Source: Acinetobacter sp. CFCC 10889 (GTDB taxonomy: Bacteria; Pseudomonadota; Gammaproteobacteria; Pseudomonadales; Moraxellaceae). Taken from it: a stretch of 64,000 nt of DNA. The position numbers and the translations under genes were made by a program. Positions 45,216 through 54,060 of the stretch are shown piece by piece. The notes under the pieces are model-generated. The model did no database searches. It had not been told where the DNA came from and saw only the letters and a program-made list of their open reading frames with translations. How positions within the stretch are numbered: the first letter of the stretch is position 1; each line of letters starts with the position of its first letter. The stretch is taken from assembly GCF_003268395.1 (NCBI RefSeq), contig NZ_LQXQ01000017.1:1-64000 (forward strand), given 5' to 3'.

Positions 45216-47405
45216 TTAGCCTGCAATCGTACCGCCATCTTTACGGGTAATGACCACAGTTGCAGAACGTGGACGTGCAGTTTTGTTGCTAGCATCCTTT
45301 TGTGTTGCTGGCCAATGACTTGTTGGTTTGTCATAGCTTGCAGAGTCTTCACCTGGATGTTGTACGTTGATAAAGATCGCTTTGTGGTCTGGAGTCATGG
45401 TCACACCAGTAATCTCACATTCTGTAGGTCCTGTAAGGAAACGGCGTAAATTATCATCAGTCATTTTCGCCCCGACAATGGTTTCCTGACCTGAAGATGT
45501 GGTTGCTTTGGTACCATCACCGACTTTACCTGGTAGTGCAGCAAGCATCATACAGTTGGTGGTATCTGTATATGCGCCATCATCAGTTTGAATCCATAAC
45601 ACACCACGTGGGTCAAACCACATACCATCTGGAGAAGACAGGTCATTATTGTCATTCAGCCCTGACAGGTTAATGTTACTCGCCATCTTCGCTTCAGCAC
45701 CAAATAGGTAAATATCCCATGTAAATGTTTCAGCAGTGGTTTTGTTATCTTTTTCATGGAAGCGAATAATATGACCATTCACATTACCTTTTCCGCCCTC
45801 AGGATCTTCGTAGTTACGAGGATTCGCAGCATCTAGTGGATGTGTTGTACCACGGTTTGAGTTGTTGGTCAGTGTCACATAAACTTCACCATTTTCAGGG
45901 TTGACAGCAACCCATTCTGGACGGTCCATTTTGGTCGCCCCCACTGCATCACCAGCAAGACGAGCAAAGGTAGTTACTTCAGCTTGTGATTTAAATGGAT
46001 AGACTTTGTTTGCGGCATCTAAACCATTTTTACCATATGCCAATTCAATCCATTGACCTGTTCCATCTGCATTAAATTTGGCAACATATAATTTGCCTGA
46101 GTTCATATATTTATCACCTGCTTTGTAGCCGCCATTGATGTCTTTTGCAGACCATTTGGCATCGGATACAAACTTATAAATATACTCACCACGAGAGTCA
46201 TCACCCATATAGAACGCAAGATTTTCACCTTCGATCAAACGGCTTGCACGACAGTCTTCGTGGGCAAAACGACCAAGAGAAGTACGTTTTACAGGATTCG
46301 ATAAATTACTAAATGGATCGATTTCCACAATCCAACCAAAGGTATTAGCACCATTACGATAGTCCTGTGCAGCCGTAGATGCGGTTACAGAAGCATTCCA
46401 ACGATCATAAAGGTCTTGGCTTTCCAGCGTTCCAACCGCAGTTTCCCATTGATAACGTGAGCTTGCACCATCTTTTAAGCCATAACGTTTTAATGCGATA
46501 ATTTCTGCAGGGGTACGCTTTTCATCATCACCTTTAGCACGGACGAAGTAACCAATATAATTTTCTTCAGTGGTTAGATAAGTGCCCCATGGCGTATAAC
46601 CATTACCACAGTTATTGTGGGTACCACGAGTTTGTTTGCCTGCCGATGAATATTTGGTTGCCAGTAAGTCAGAGCCTGCAACCACACCTGCAAAATCCAT
46701 CACCGTTGATGCTGTAATACGACGATTGAAAATCGAGTTTTTAACAATTTCAACTTTTTGTGTAGTTTTGTCTTTTTTCAATTCAATGATTGAAACACCG
46801 TGTGCATTGACTTCACGGATCACTTCATCTTCAGGACGACGACCATCAGCCGTTTTTGTTGGTCCTTTTGGATGTAAAAATGTTGGGTTGATATATTCGT
46901 GGTTCATGACCAATAAACCACTTTCTGAAATGCTTGGGTCATAGTTTTTATTGGTTTTATTTAAACCAAAATAGCTCATGCCATCGTGGCAGTCACCTGA
47001 ACGATATTGAAAGCTTGGACCTGATGGAACCGCATTATCATTCCATTCAGGATATGCAGGGTTAATAGAGTCACCCATAGCATATAGCACAGTAGCTTCA
47101 TAACCTTCAGGTACAGTCACGATGTCATTCAGATTTTTAGCGACAGGTTTGAAGGTTAATTTTTCAGGTTTTTTATTTGGGTCAACAGGTGTTGGTGTAG
47201 GAGGGGTAACATTTGTTTCTGAGTCTTTGTCATCGCCACAGCCTGTGAGAGTAGAGGCTAAAGCCAATGCAGCAGCACCACTAGCAGTTTTTGCAATTAA
47301 GCTACGACGGGTAATATGTTGTTCTAAAATGTCACGAAAATGGATGTTGTCAGAAGTATTATTATCAAGTTCTTGATCTTCATGATATGGCGTCAGCTCG
47401 GTCAT
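45216..47405 (-). CDS. phoX: PhoX-family alkaline phosphatase (DUF839), Tat-exported lipoprotein
   Basis: This 729-residue protein is a calcium-iron PhoX-type phosphatase. The twin-arginine signal TRRSLIAK is followed by a hydrophobic stretch ending in the lipobox LTGCG, so it should be folded before export by Tat and then lipidated. The phosphatase domain has GDCHDGMSYFG, MNHEY, GTHNNCGNGYTPWGTYLTTEEN and the SPDGMWFDPRGVLWIQTDDG block. ATG 47405 has an AGGGAA site; the frame opens earlier at a TTG. A three-unit Pho box lies about 60 bp upstream, so phosphate starvation through PhoB should induce it. tatABC lie next on the same strand. Confidence 0.93.
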   Translation of the reverse strand: MTELTPYHEDQELDNNTSDNIHFRDILEQHITRRSLIAKTASGAAALALASTLTGCGDDKDSETNVTPPTPTPVDPNKKPEKLTFKPVAKNLNDIVTVPEGYEATVLYAMGDSINPAYPEWNDNAVPSGPSFQYRSGDCHDGMSYFGLNKTNKNYDPSISESGLLVMNHEYINPTFLHPKGPTKTADGRRPEDEVIREVNAHGVSIIELKKDKTTQKVEIVKNSIFNRRITASTVMDFAGVVAGSDLLATKYSSAGKQTRGTHNNCGNGYTPWGTYLTTEENYIGYFVRAKGDDEKRTPAEIIALKRYGLKDGASSRYQWETAVGTLESQDLYDRWNASVTASTAAQDYRNGANTFGWIVEIDPFSNLSNPVKRTSLGRFAHEDCRASRLIEGENLAFYMGDDSRGEYIYKFVSDAKWSAKDINGGYKAGDKYMNSGKLYVAKFNADGTGQWIELAYGKNGLDAANKVYPFKSQAEVTTFARLAGDAVGATKMDRPEWVAVNPENGEVYVTLTNNSNRGTTHPLDAANPRNYEDPEGGKGNVNGHIIRFHEKDNKTTAETFTWDIYLFGAEAKMASNINLSGLNDNNDLSSPDGMWFDPRGVLWIQTDDGAYTDTTNCMMLAALPGKVGDGTKATTSSGQETIVGAKMTDDNLRRFLTGPTECEITGVTMTPDHKAIFINVQHPGEDSASYDKPTSHWPATQKDASNKTARPRSATVVITRKDGGTIAG

Positions 47406-47465
47406 GGAAGGTTCCCTAAAGTTAATCAATGGTGATAAAAGTTGTTATTAACTTAGAGAATAAAT

Positions 47466-47494
47466 ATGACGGAGCTTTGACAGTCAGGTGACAG
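47466..47494 (-). promoter_or_regulatory. PhoB binding site (Pho box) upstream of phoX
   Basis: On the minus strand three 7-bp units repeat every 11 bp: CTGTCAC, CTGTCAA and CCGTCAT, separated by CTGA and AGCT. This is a near-perfect match to the PhoB direct-repeat consensus (CTGTCAT with 4-bp spacers) and is correctly placed and oriented for phoX. Confidence 0.88.
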
Positions 47495-47554
47495 TCTAAT
47501 GAATAAAAAATGTCAAAATTGTGAAAGAAGCAGCATGATTTTCTGTTTTAGAGT

Positions 47555-48337
47555 TTAGCTTGCGTTCAGGCGTCTTTTTTCCAGAATTTTGCCAAATAAT
47601 AAGCCGAGTTCAAACAGCAACCACATTGGAATCGCAAGCATAATCATCGAAATAGCATCAGGTGGTGTGATAAACATAGAAATAAAGAAACAGCCCACAA
47701 TAATATAACGACGTTTATCCACAAGATCTTGTGTAGAGACGACCCCGATCAAAATGAGCAATAAGGTAATAATTGGTATTTCAAAAGTCAGCCCAAAGAC
47801 CAAAAATAACTTTAAACAAAAAGCCAAATAGCTGTTGATATCGGTCATCGGTGCTACTGTTTCTGGTGAAACACTGATAAAAAAATGCAAAATTGAGGGG
47901 AGGGCAATAAAATAGGCAAAGGCAATGCCAGCATAAAACAAACTGATGCTTGCGATCAGTAAGGGAAGTGCCAAGGTTTTCTCTTTGGCATACAGCGCTG
48001 GTTTCACAAAAGCCCAAATTTGATAAATAATAAAAGGCATTGCCAACATTAGAGCAATAAAAAAGTTGAGTTTAAATGGTGCCATAAATGTTGCTGTGAC
48101 ATCCGTGGCGATCATGGTTGATGTGACAGGTAACTGTGCTCTTAATGGTTCCGACAAAGCAATATAGGTTTTGTTGGCAAAAGGCAGTAAACAAAAAAAC
48201 AGTACGATTAACACCCCGATAATTTTAAACAAATGCCGTCTTAATTCGATCAAATGTTTGGTGATCGGCATTGATTCTAATTCAGGTTGTGGATTGGGCT
48301 CAGCGGAGTGAACTTGTGGGGTAAAAGAGCTGTTCAT
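47555..48337 (-). CDS. tatC: Sec-independent protein translocase TatC
   Basis: TatC is the receptor for twin-arginine signals. The 260-residue protein has six helices, the conserved cytoplasmic HLIELRRHLFK at the N-terminus, the periplasmic PFKLNFFIALMLAMPFIIYQIWAFVKPAL segment and the LTFEIPII motif. The ATG overlaps the tatB stop by four bases (ATGA), coupling translation. It has an N-terminal Pro/Glu-rich extension of about 22 residues. Confidence 0.96.
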   Translation of the reverse strand: MNSSFTPQVHSAEPNPQPELESMPITKHLIELRRHLFKIIGVLIVLFFCLLPFANKTYIALSEPLRAQLPVTSTMIATDVTATFMAPFKLNFFIALMLAMPFIIYQIWAFVKPALYAKEKTLALPLLIASISLFYAGIAFAYFIALPSILHFFISVSPETVAPMTDINSYLAFCLKLFLVFGLTFEIPIITLLLILIGVVSTQDLVDKRRYIIVGCFFISMFITPPDAISMIMLAIPMWLLFELGLLFGKILEKRRLNAS

Positions 48338-48801
48338 ACCGCAACCTCTAAGTGCTTTGTTTCAACCGTAAGTGGCTTAACTCGTTGAACTGAATGTACG
48401 GATGTTGCTAACTTTTTCAGCCAAATACGGGAAAGATATACTGTTGGAATTGATGCTTGCATAAAATGGTACGTGATGTTGCTGGATTTAGGTGCAATGC
48501 TTGCGCTTGCTGCATTGTTTTGTTTTTCTTCAGCAAGTTTGTTTTGTTGCAGCTCATGCATTTGCGCTTGCATTTTTTGTTCAAGCTCTTGAATGCGTTG
48601 CATTTCAAGCTGCATTTGCTCACGCAATTCAGAAAGACGAAGTTCACGATCAATGTCATTCTGTACATTACTGACAGTACGTTTGATTTTGGCATACCAT
48701 TTCCCTACAAAACGTGCAGCGACAGGGAGCTTCTCAGGACCTAAGACCAATAAAGCAATAATGCCAAAGACCAGTAATTCAGAAAAACCAACATCGAGCA
48801 T
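48334..48801 (-). CDS. tatB: Sec-independent protein translocase TatB
   Basis: The 155-residue protein has the MLDVGFSELLVFGIIALLVLGPEKLP opening that defines TatB, with the conserved Glu-8 and GPEKLP hinge, then an amphipathic helix and a Gln/Glu-rich coiled coil (residues about 55-95) of charged heptads. The last 50 residues are less conserved. It overlaps tatC and follows tatA after 16 bp. Confidence 0.93.
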   Translation of the reverse strand: MLDVGFSELLVFGIIALLVLGPEKLPVAARFVGKWYAKIKRTVSNVQNDIDRELRLSELREQMQLEMQRIQELEQKMQAQMHELQQNKLAEEKQNNAASASIAPKSSNITYHFMQASIPTVYLSRIWLKKLATSVHSVQRVKPLTVETKHLEVAV

Positions 48802-48817
48802 GATCTACCTTCCCGTA

Positions 48818-49036
48818 TCAGTTTTTTATGGTCGAGTTCACATCATTGGTATTTTGATGTTCTAAGGTACGAGGTTCATTGAGTGCAGTTGTTGTGTCAT
48901 CATCTTTAATTGATTTTTTGAAGTCTTTTACCGCCCCACCGACATCTTTACCTAAGTTTTTAAGTTTTGATGTACCGAATAATAAAAGTACCACAATTGC
49001 AAAAATCAGTACGTGCCAAATCGATAATCCAGCCAT
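48818..49036 (-). CDS. tatA: Sec-independent protein translocase TatA
   Basis: TatA forms the export pore. The 72-residue protein starts [21 protein letters not shown] with the phrase [23 protein letters not shown], the TatA amphipathic helix, and a short acidic tail. The order tatA-tatB-tatC is canonical. This operon lies just upstream of phoX, whose product carries a Tat signal. Confidence 0.95.
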   Translation of the reverse strand: MAGLSIWHVLIFAIVVLLLFGTSKLKNLGKDVGGAVKDFKKSIKDDDTTTALNEPRTLEHQNTNDVNSTIKN

Positions 49037-49205
49037 GATAAATCTCCTGTTTCATTAGGGCTTATCTCAACAGGTATCTGTGACAAAAAAGTGACATCTA
49101 TATTTCAATTTAAAGACAAGGAACTGCTCACCAATAGTTTCAATTGCTTAAATGCATCAATTTTTAAAGTGCTACTATAGTCATGATTTGAGAATCGAGT
49201 GTGCG

Positions 49206-50084
49206 ATGATGGCGTTGTTATTTCCAGTTTTATCCTTTATTTGTGGTTTGATACTGGCAAATGATCAATTTTCAGCGCAACTCAAACCATTATTATCTTT
49301 ATGTCTAGCACGAATTTTTATCCCGATTGTGATTATTTACAATATGGTATTTTATAAATCGGGCAGCATCACTTTAATTTTATTTGCTTTTTTCTCCTGT
49401 TTTATTCTGTTCTTTGTTTATCTGCAACTGTCTAAAGATCGCTTGGCTGCATTGTGTTTCAGCTATACCAATATGGCTTGGTTAGGTTTTCCGATTGCCA
49501 TTGCTATCTTTGGAACTGAGCATAGTATGGCGATGATTCCTTTGTATATTGGTGTATCTATTTTCGGTAATTCTTGGGCGGTTACTTCAGTCAGTTCGGA
49601 ACCGCAGCCAAAGTTATATTTATTTAAAAAAATGCTGCAATCTCCACCTGTAATTGCCTTGATTGTTGCAGGTGTTTTACGTTGTTTTGATGTGCAACAT
49701 TTTCAAAATGCACAACTCGTGGAATGGGTTTATACCTTGGCAAAATGGAGTATGAGTTTTGCAGGCATGTGTGTTTTGGGCATGTGGCTACGGAAAACCA
49801 AAGTCCATTGGGCAGACATACAAACCAGTGCCAAACTTGCAGTATTGAAAATGTTCTGTGGTTTGATTTTGTGTGGATTGGCTTATGTTCTGCTGCCACT
49901 TCCGAATATTAATACCTATATTGGTGTGATGTTTTTATTGTTCTGTTTACCGCCTGCTGCCAATATCGTGGCTTTGGAAACCCATTATCAAGGTACAGGT
50001 GTTTCAGCGAAATATATTGCTTCAGGCACGATTGTCAGTGTGGTGGTTTGTGTGATTTATGGGGGAGTGGTGCATTTATTTTAG
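49206..50084 (+). CDS. AEC family (auxin efflux carrier-like) permease
   Basis: From ATG 49206 (292 residues) the protein has about ten helices with FPVLSFICGLILA, TNMAWLGFPIAIAIFG and FCLPPAANIVALE, the latter being the Pro-containing break typical of the AEC/BASS fold. AEC carriers move malate, malonate or other organic acids, but the substrate is unknown here. The frame opens upstream at 49152, where 18 residues lack membrane character. It is divergent from tatA with about 170 bp between starts. Confidence 0.82.
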   Translation: MMALLFPVLSFICGLILANDQFSAQLKPLLSLCLARIFIPIVIIYNMVFYKSGSITLILFAFFSCFILFFVYLQLSKDRLAALCFSYTNMAWLGFPIAIAIFGTEHSMAMIPLYIGVSIFGNSWAVTSVSSEPQPKLYLFKKMLQSPPVIALIVAGVLRCFDVQHFQNAQLVEWVYTLAKWSMSFAGMCVLGMWLRKTKVHWADIQTSAKLAVLKMFCGLILCGLAYVLLPLPNINTYIGVMFLLFCLPPAANIVALETHYQGTGVSAKYIASGTIVSVVVCVIYGGVVHLF

Positions 50085-50124
50085 TGATGCTTCAATGACT
50101 GAAATCAGTTTCTCTTTTGTATTT

Positions 50125-50163
50125 GAGAGAGGAGGTATTTCAGCGAAATTACCTCTCCCTCTT
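50125..50163. repeat. Inverted repeat between converging AEC and rdgB genes
   Basis: GAGAGGAGGTATTTC pairs imperfectly with GAAATTACCTCTCCCTC across a short loop (AGC). The following bases to about 50205 contain another CCTTT/AAAGG stem with GGAGGGGA. The block looks like a degenerate REP/BIME-type element and may also act as a terminator, although there is no clear T-run. Confidence 0.5.
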
Positions 50164-50212
50164 GCGAAACGATGTTTCTCACCTTTGAAAAAGGAGGGGA
50201 CATGTAAGGATT

Positions 50213-50839
50213 TTACTTCTCTAAACTCGCTTTAAATAATTGCATCGCTTGTCCACGATGACTGATTTTATTTTTTTCATCTTTGCTCATTTCAGCACTC
50301 GAAATGTTGAGTTCAGGCAGCCAAAATAAAGGATCATAACCAAAGCCATTCGCTCCACGTGGAGCCTCCAAAACTTCACCTTGCCAAATGCCTTGGAAAA
50401 TTTGTGGTAATGGATCTTCGGCATGTTGTACCAAAGCCAATACACAAACAAACATGCCTTGGATCGGTTGATCATCTTTGCGTAAAGGTTTTAAATTTTC
50501 CAGCAGTTTTGCATTATTTGCAGCATCATCGCCGTGTTCACCTGCATAGCGTGCAGAATAGATGCCAGGCGCACCACCTAAAACAGGGACACAAATCCCT
50601 GAGTCATCTGCAATCGCAGGTTTTCCTGAAATTTTAGAGGCATGGCGTGCTTTGATAATGGCATTTTCAACAAAGCTTAAACCATCTTCGATCGCATCTT
50701 CAATATTAAGTTTTCCTTGTGGAACAACCTCGACAGGCAGTTTTAACTCAGCAAACATTTTTTCAAATTCAGCAATTTTGCCTTTGTTATTGCTTGCGAG
50801 TACCAATGTTCCTTGGGATAACCAATCTTGTGCAGACAT
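50213..50839 (-). CDS. rdgB: dITP/XTP pyrophosphatase (RdgB/HAM1)
   Basis: This 208-residue house-cleaning NTPase removes deaminated purine nucleotides. The N-terminal SNNKGKIAEFEKMF motif, ADDSGICVPVLGGAPGIYSARYAGEHG and the GANGFGYDPLFW block are all intact, as are the C-terminal SHRGQA residues. Length and order match RdgB of gammaproteobacteria. The gene stands alone. Confidence 0.96.
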   Translation of the reverse strand: MSAQDWLSQGTLVLASNNKGKIAEFEKMFAELKLPVEVVPQGKLNIEDAIEDGLSFVENAIIKARHASKISGKPAIADDSGICVPVLGGAPGIYSARYAGEHGDDAANNAKLLENLKPLRKDDQPIQGMFVCVLALVQHAEDPLPQIFQGIWQGEVLEAPRGANGFGYDPLFWLPELNISSAEMSKDEKNKISHRGQAMQLFKASLEK

Positions 50840-51123
50840 GATTTTTGCTCTGTTTTAAAAAAGTATATGTTAGTCGATTTTGGTCAACAGAGCGACCTGC
50901 AATTCGGTGGTCACCTGATATTGACCAATGCACACATGATTTTTGAATGACCTTGTTTGCAGATATTATTGATCAATTTAAATACATAATATTATTAGTG
51001 ATTATTAAAATATCAATTCATGTCAATAAATAAATCAATATTTAACCTTTGGTCGAAAATGAGATTACTAAAGATAGACAAAAAAGTTAGGATATAAATA
51101 AGTCCATGAATTGTAGGTGCTAT

Positions 51124-51360
51124 ATGGTAAATCCAACACAATCCTATGTAATCACCATTGCCGAATGTTTATTGATTGAATTGGCTTGCAGTGACAGTAT
51201 TTCTGAGCATGATTTGCAGGAACGCACGAGAGCCATTATTCAGTTAATCGTTAATGAGGAAGAGAAGAACAGTCTGATTCATAAAATTGAAGACCGTAAT
51301 GCTCATTATGCAGATAATCCCAATTTTGGCGTGATTTTAGAGCAGATTCGACTGATCTGA
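51124..51360 (+). CDS. Small conserved hypothetical protein
   Basis: The protein is 78 residues from ATG 51124, with an AGGTG site 5 bp upstream (an ATG at 51106 lacks one). It is a soluble, helix-rich, acidic protein (TIAECLLIELACSDSISEHDLQE, then VNEEEKNSLIHKIED) and has no visible motif. It stands in a 600-bp area between two minus-strand genes and is preceded by 266 bp of very AT-rich DNA without other features. Function unknown. Confidence 0.5.
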   Translation: MVNPTQSYVITIAECLLIELACSDSISEHDLQERTRAIIQLIVNEEEKNSLIHKIEDRNAHYADNPNFGVILEQIRLI

Positions 51361-51474
51361 TGATGGTTTAATACACTTTATCTTATAGCACTGGATAAAT
51401 TGGGGCGATGATCAAAGCATCAACTTATGCTTTGATCTTGATTATAAAAAATTTAATTATGTAGATGTTTATTC

Positions 51475-52659
51475 TCATATTGATGTGGATGATTTGGTCA
51501 GAATTTCTGATCCTTGCTGTTGAGGATTAATTAAAATTTTGGCATGTTTTTCTGGGTCACGCAGTGCGGAGAATGCATTGGTTACACCATCTAAGCCCAC
51601 GATGCCTGTAATCAGTGGCGAACAGTCAATTTTCCCTTCGGCAATCATGTGTAAAGCATCGCGAAATTCGAGTGGGGTATAGCCCAAAACAAATTGCATT
51701 TCGATTTCTTTGTTGATTGCCAATGCAGGTTCAATACGATCACTTTGCATACAGACACCCACACCCACGATTTTGGAAAATAATGGAGCACCATCAATAA
51801 TATATTGCAAGATACCAGGGACACCGACACATTCAAAAATAACAGGACGTTTTGGTAAAGCTCCCAGTTTATCTGCGACACGCCAAGCATGCCACCAAGG
51901 CATACCTGTGGCTTGTACTTTGGTAAAAATGTCCATCCCCATATTCAGTGCAGCACCAGCATCACCCAACAATCCAAGCTCTTTCCAATTTTCAAAAGGG
52001 GAGTTTTGTGCAGGATCAATCACCACATCAGCACCACAACGTTCAGCCAGTTTACGACGATTGGCTGAGTAGTCACTGGCAATGACTTTTTTCACGCCTG
52101 CCGCCTTGAGCATTAAAATAATACCGAGCCCTACAGGACCACATCCGATCACAATAGCGGGTTCACTATTTTTGATTCGACTGCGTCGGACAGCATGCAA
52201 AGCAACAGCCATCGGTTCAGTCATAGCTGCATTGTCTGCATCAAGACCATTGGGAACTTCAAACATCAGGCTGGATTGAACTAGAATTTGTTCTGCATAG
52301 CCACCCGATGCATTCGGTGACAGTCCTGTAGATTGATAGCCTAATTCATCCAATTGCAATAAAGGCATGGCACAGACAAGGGTATCGGTTTTAAATTTTT
52401 TACGCGTCTTTGGACCATAATCTAAAATTTTGCCACAAAATTCATGCCCCATAACAAATTTATCTGAGTTTCTAGCTAAGCCTTGAAAGCCAACTTTTGC
52501 AGCCAAATTATGCATATGGTCGCAGTTATGCTGCATGTGTAAATCGCTACCACAGATTCCACAACGGATGACTTCAAGTAAAACTTGTCCTTTGGATGGT
52601 ACAAGTGGTGCTAGGCTTTCTATTGTTAATTCGGCATTTTGACAGACTACTGATTTCAT
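51475..52659 (-). CDS. Zinc-dependent medium-chain alcohol dehydrogenase
   Basis: The 394-residue MDR-family enzyme has the catalytic zinc motif CGICGSDLH, GHEFCGKI, and the Rossmann signature GCGPVGLGIILMLKAAGVKKV. It lacks the usual four-Cys structural zinc lobe: the loop there (VCAMPLLQLDELGY) contains only one Cys. This suggests a less common subfamily related to threonine/butanediol-type dehydrogenases. ATG 52659 follows AGGATG; an in-frame TTG one codon earlier is discarded. Substrate is not predictable. Confidence 0.83.
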   Translation of the reverse strand: MKSVVCQNAELTIESLAPLVPSKGQVLLEVIRCGICGSDLHMQHNCDHMHNLAAKVGFQGLARNSDKFVMGHEFCGKILDYGPKTRKKFKTDTLVCAMPLLQLDELGYQSTGLSPNASGGYAEQILVQSSLMFEVPNGLDADNAAMTEPMAVALHAVRRSRIKNSEPAIVIGCGPVGLGIILMLKAAGVKKVIASDYSANRRKLAERCGADVVIDPAQNSPFENWKELGLLGDAGAALNMGMDIFTKVQATGMPWWHAWRVADKLGALPKRPVIFECVGVPGILQYIIDGAPLFSKIVGVGVCMQSDRIEPALAINKEIEMQFVLGYTPLEFRDALHMIAEGKIDCSPLITGIVGLDGVTNAFSALRDPEKHAKILINPQQQGSEILTKSSTSI

Positions 52660-52822
52660 CAAATCATCCTTAATTGTTGTTTTGAATATATTTTGATAAT
52701 CGCAGTTATTATTGTATAAAAATATGACCTGAATGTTAGTAATACACTTCTGATTTGCGAAAGATGTAAGAAAATAAATTGACTGATCGATTTAGAAATT
52801 TACTGTAATTTGTAGCAATCAT

Positions 52823-52848
52823 AAAAAAAGCACCTTATGGTGCTTCCT
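52823..52848 (-). terminator. Rho-independent terminator of the metX-metW-Sel1 operon
   Basis: The stem AAGCACC / GGTGCTT with a TTAT loop has seven As on its left, giving a T-run on the minus strand 29 bp after the Sel1 gene stop. Confidence 0.87.
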
Positions 52849-52876
52849 TCATATAATCTCAAATCAAAAATAAAAA

Positions 52877-53470
52877 TTATTGGGTTTGAATCCAACGGTC
52901 AGCACGATCACGTGCAGTACGGATTTGTTCAGGTGTTAAGTTGGCAGCCAATGCAGTTTTTTTAGTTTCAGACATGTTAATGACTTTATTGTCTAACATG
53001 CCATCACGGGTAGAAAGTTCATACCACTGATAAGCACCGATGTAATTTTTCTTTTGTTCTTCCATCACAGCTAGATTGAAGCTTGCACGGTTATCGCCAT
53101 GACTTGCTGCTTTTTCAAAATATTGACGAGCAGATGCTTCATTTTTAGATACTCCGATCCCGTCTGCATACATACGGCCCACATTCAGTTGTGCCGCAGA
53201 AATGCCTTGATCAGCCGCAGATTTAAATAAACTAAAAGCCTCTTTTAAATCTTTAGCAACGCCATTACCTGATTGGTAACGTGTCGCAAGATAGAATTGT
53301 GCAGCAGGTTGTCCTGCTTTAGCTGCTTTGCTTAAGTCAGCTACATTCATTTGTGCATACTGTGCAGCGAGTGCAGCAGTTGATTTTTGTTGTTGCGGGA
53401 TATAGTCCGCATGGGCTTGAAAACTCAGCAGCCCAAAAAATAATGTACTGCCTAATAATAATTTTTTCAT
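52877..53470 (-). CDS. Secreted Sel1-repeat protein
   Basis: The 197-residue protein has a signal peptide (KKLLLGSTLFFGLLSFQAHA) and three or four Sel1-like repeats in the mature part: AAQFYLATRYQSGNGVAKDLKEAF, AAQLNVGRMYADGIGVSKNEASAR and RASFNLAVMEEQKKNYIGAY. Such repeats form protein-binding surfaces. The start overlaps the metW stop (ATGA), so it is the last gene of the metX-metW unit, although no role in methionine synthesis is known. Confidence 0.85.
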   Translation of the reverse strand: MKKLLLGSTLFFGLLSFQAHADYIPQQQKSTAALAAQYAQMNVADLSKAAKAGQPAAQFYLATRYQSGNGVAKDLKEAFSLFKSAADQGISAAQLNVGRMYADGIGVSKNEASARQYFEKAASHGDNRASFNLAVMEEQKKNYIGAYQWYELSTRDGMLDNKVINMSETKKTALAANLTPEQIRTARDRADRWIQTQ

Positions 53471-54060
53471 AGAGCGCTCACTCGATAAATTGCGACTTCG
53501 CCGAACAAATTTGGGATCGACTTACTCAGTAAGCTCCCTTGTTGGTTCCCATTTACAGCGAGTCGATTAATAATACGAATATGATTTTCAGCACACAGTG
53601 CTTCAAAGTCACGAAAGGTGCATAGGTGGATATTTGGCGTATTGTACCACATATACGGTAATGCATTTGAAACAGGCATCATCCCTTTTAAGGCAAGGAA
53701 AGAACGTGTCTTCCAATGCGCAAAGTTAGGAAAAGTAATAATTGCTTGTTTCCCCACACGCACCATATCGCGCAATAGCACATCGGGTGCATCCACGGCT
53801 TGTAATGCTTGAGCCATGACCACGTAGTCAAAAGACTGATCTGCAAAACGACCTAAACCAAGATTTAAATCTTGTTGGATAATATTTAACCCTCTACTGA
53901 CCGCAATTGCAATCTTTTCTTGATCAATTTCGAGTCCGTATGCACGAATATTATGTTTTTTACTCATGTGTGCAAGTAACTCACCATCGCCACAACCTAA
54001 GTCGAGGACACGTGAATCGGGTTGAATCCATTTTTCAGCAAGTTGATGGTCAATACGCAT
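53467..54060 (-). CDS. metW: Methionine biosynthesis protein MetW
   Basis: This 197-residue protein has a SAM-methyltransferase-like Rossmann fold (RVLDLGCGDGELLAHM) followed by the MetW features YVVMAQALQAVDAPD and FPNFAHWKTRSFL with YMWYNTPNIHLCTFRDFE. MetW acts with MetX in homoserine acylation in many proteobacteria. It overlaps metX by one base and the Sel1 gene by four, so all three are translationally coupled. Confidence 0.93.
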   Translation of the reverse strand: MRIDHQLAEKWIQPDSRVLDLGCGDGELLAHMSKKHNIRAYGLEIDQEKIAIAVSRGLNIIQQDLNLGLGRFADQSFDYVVMAQALQAVDAPDVLLRDMVRVGKQAIITFPNFAHWKTRSFLALKGMMPVSNALPYMWYNTPNIHLCTFRDFEALCAENHIRIINRLAVNGNQQGSLLSKSIPNLFGEVAIYRVSAL

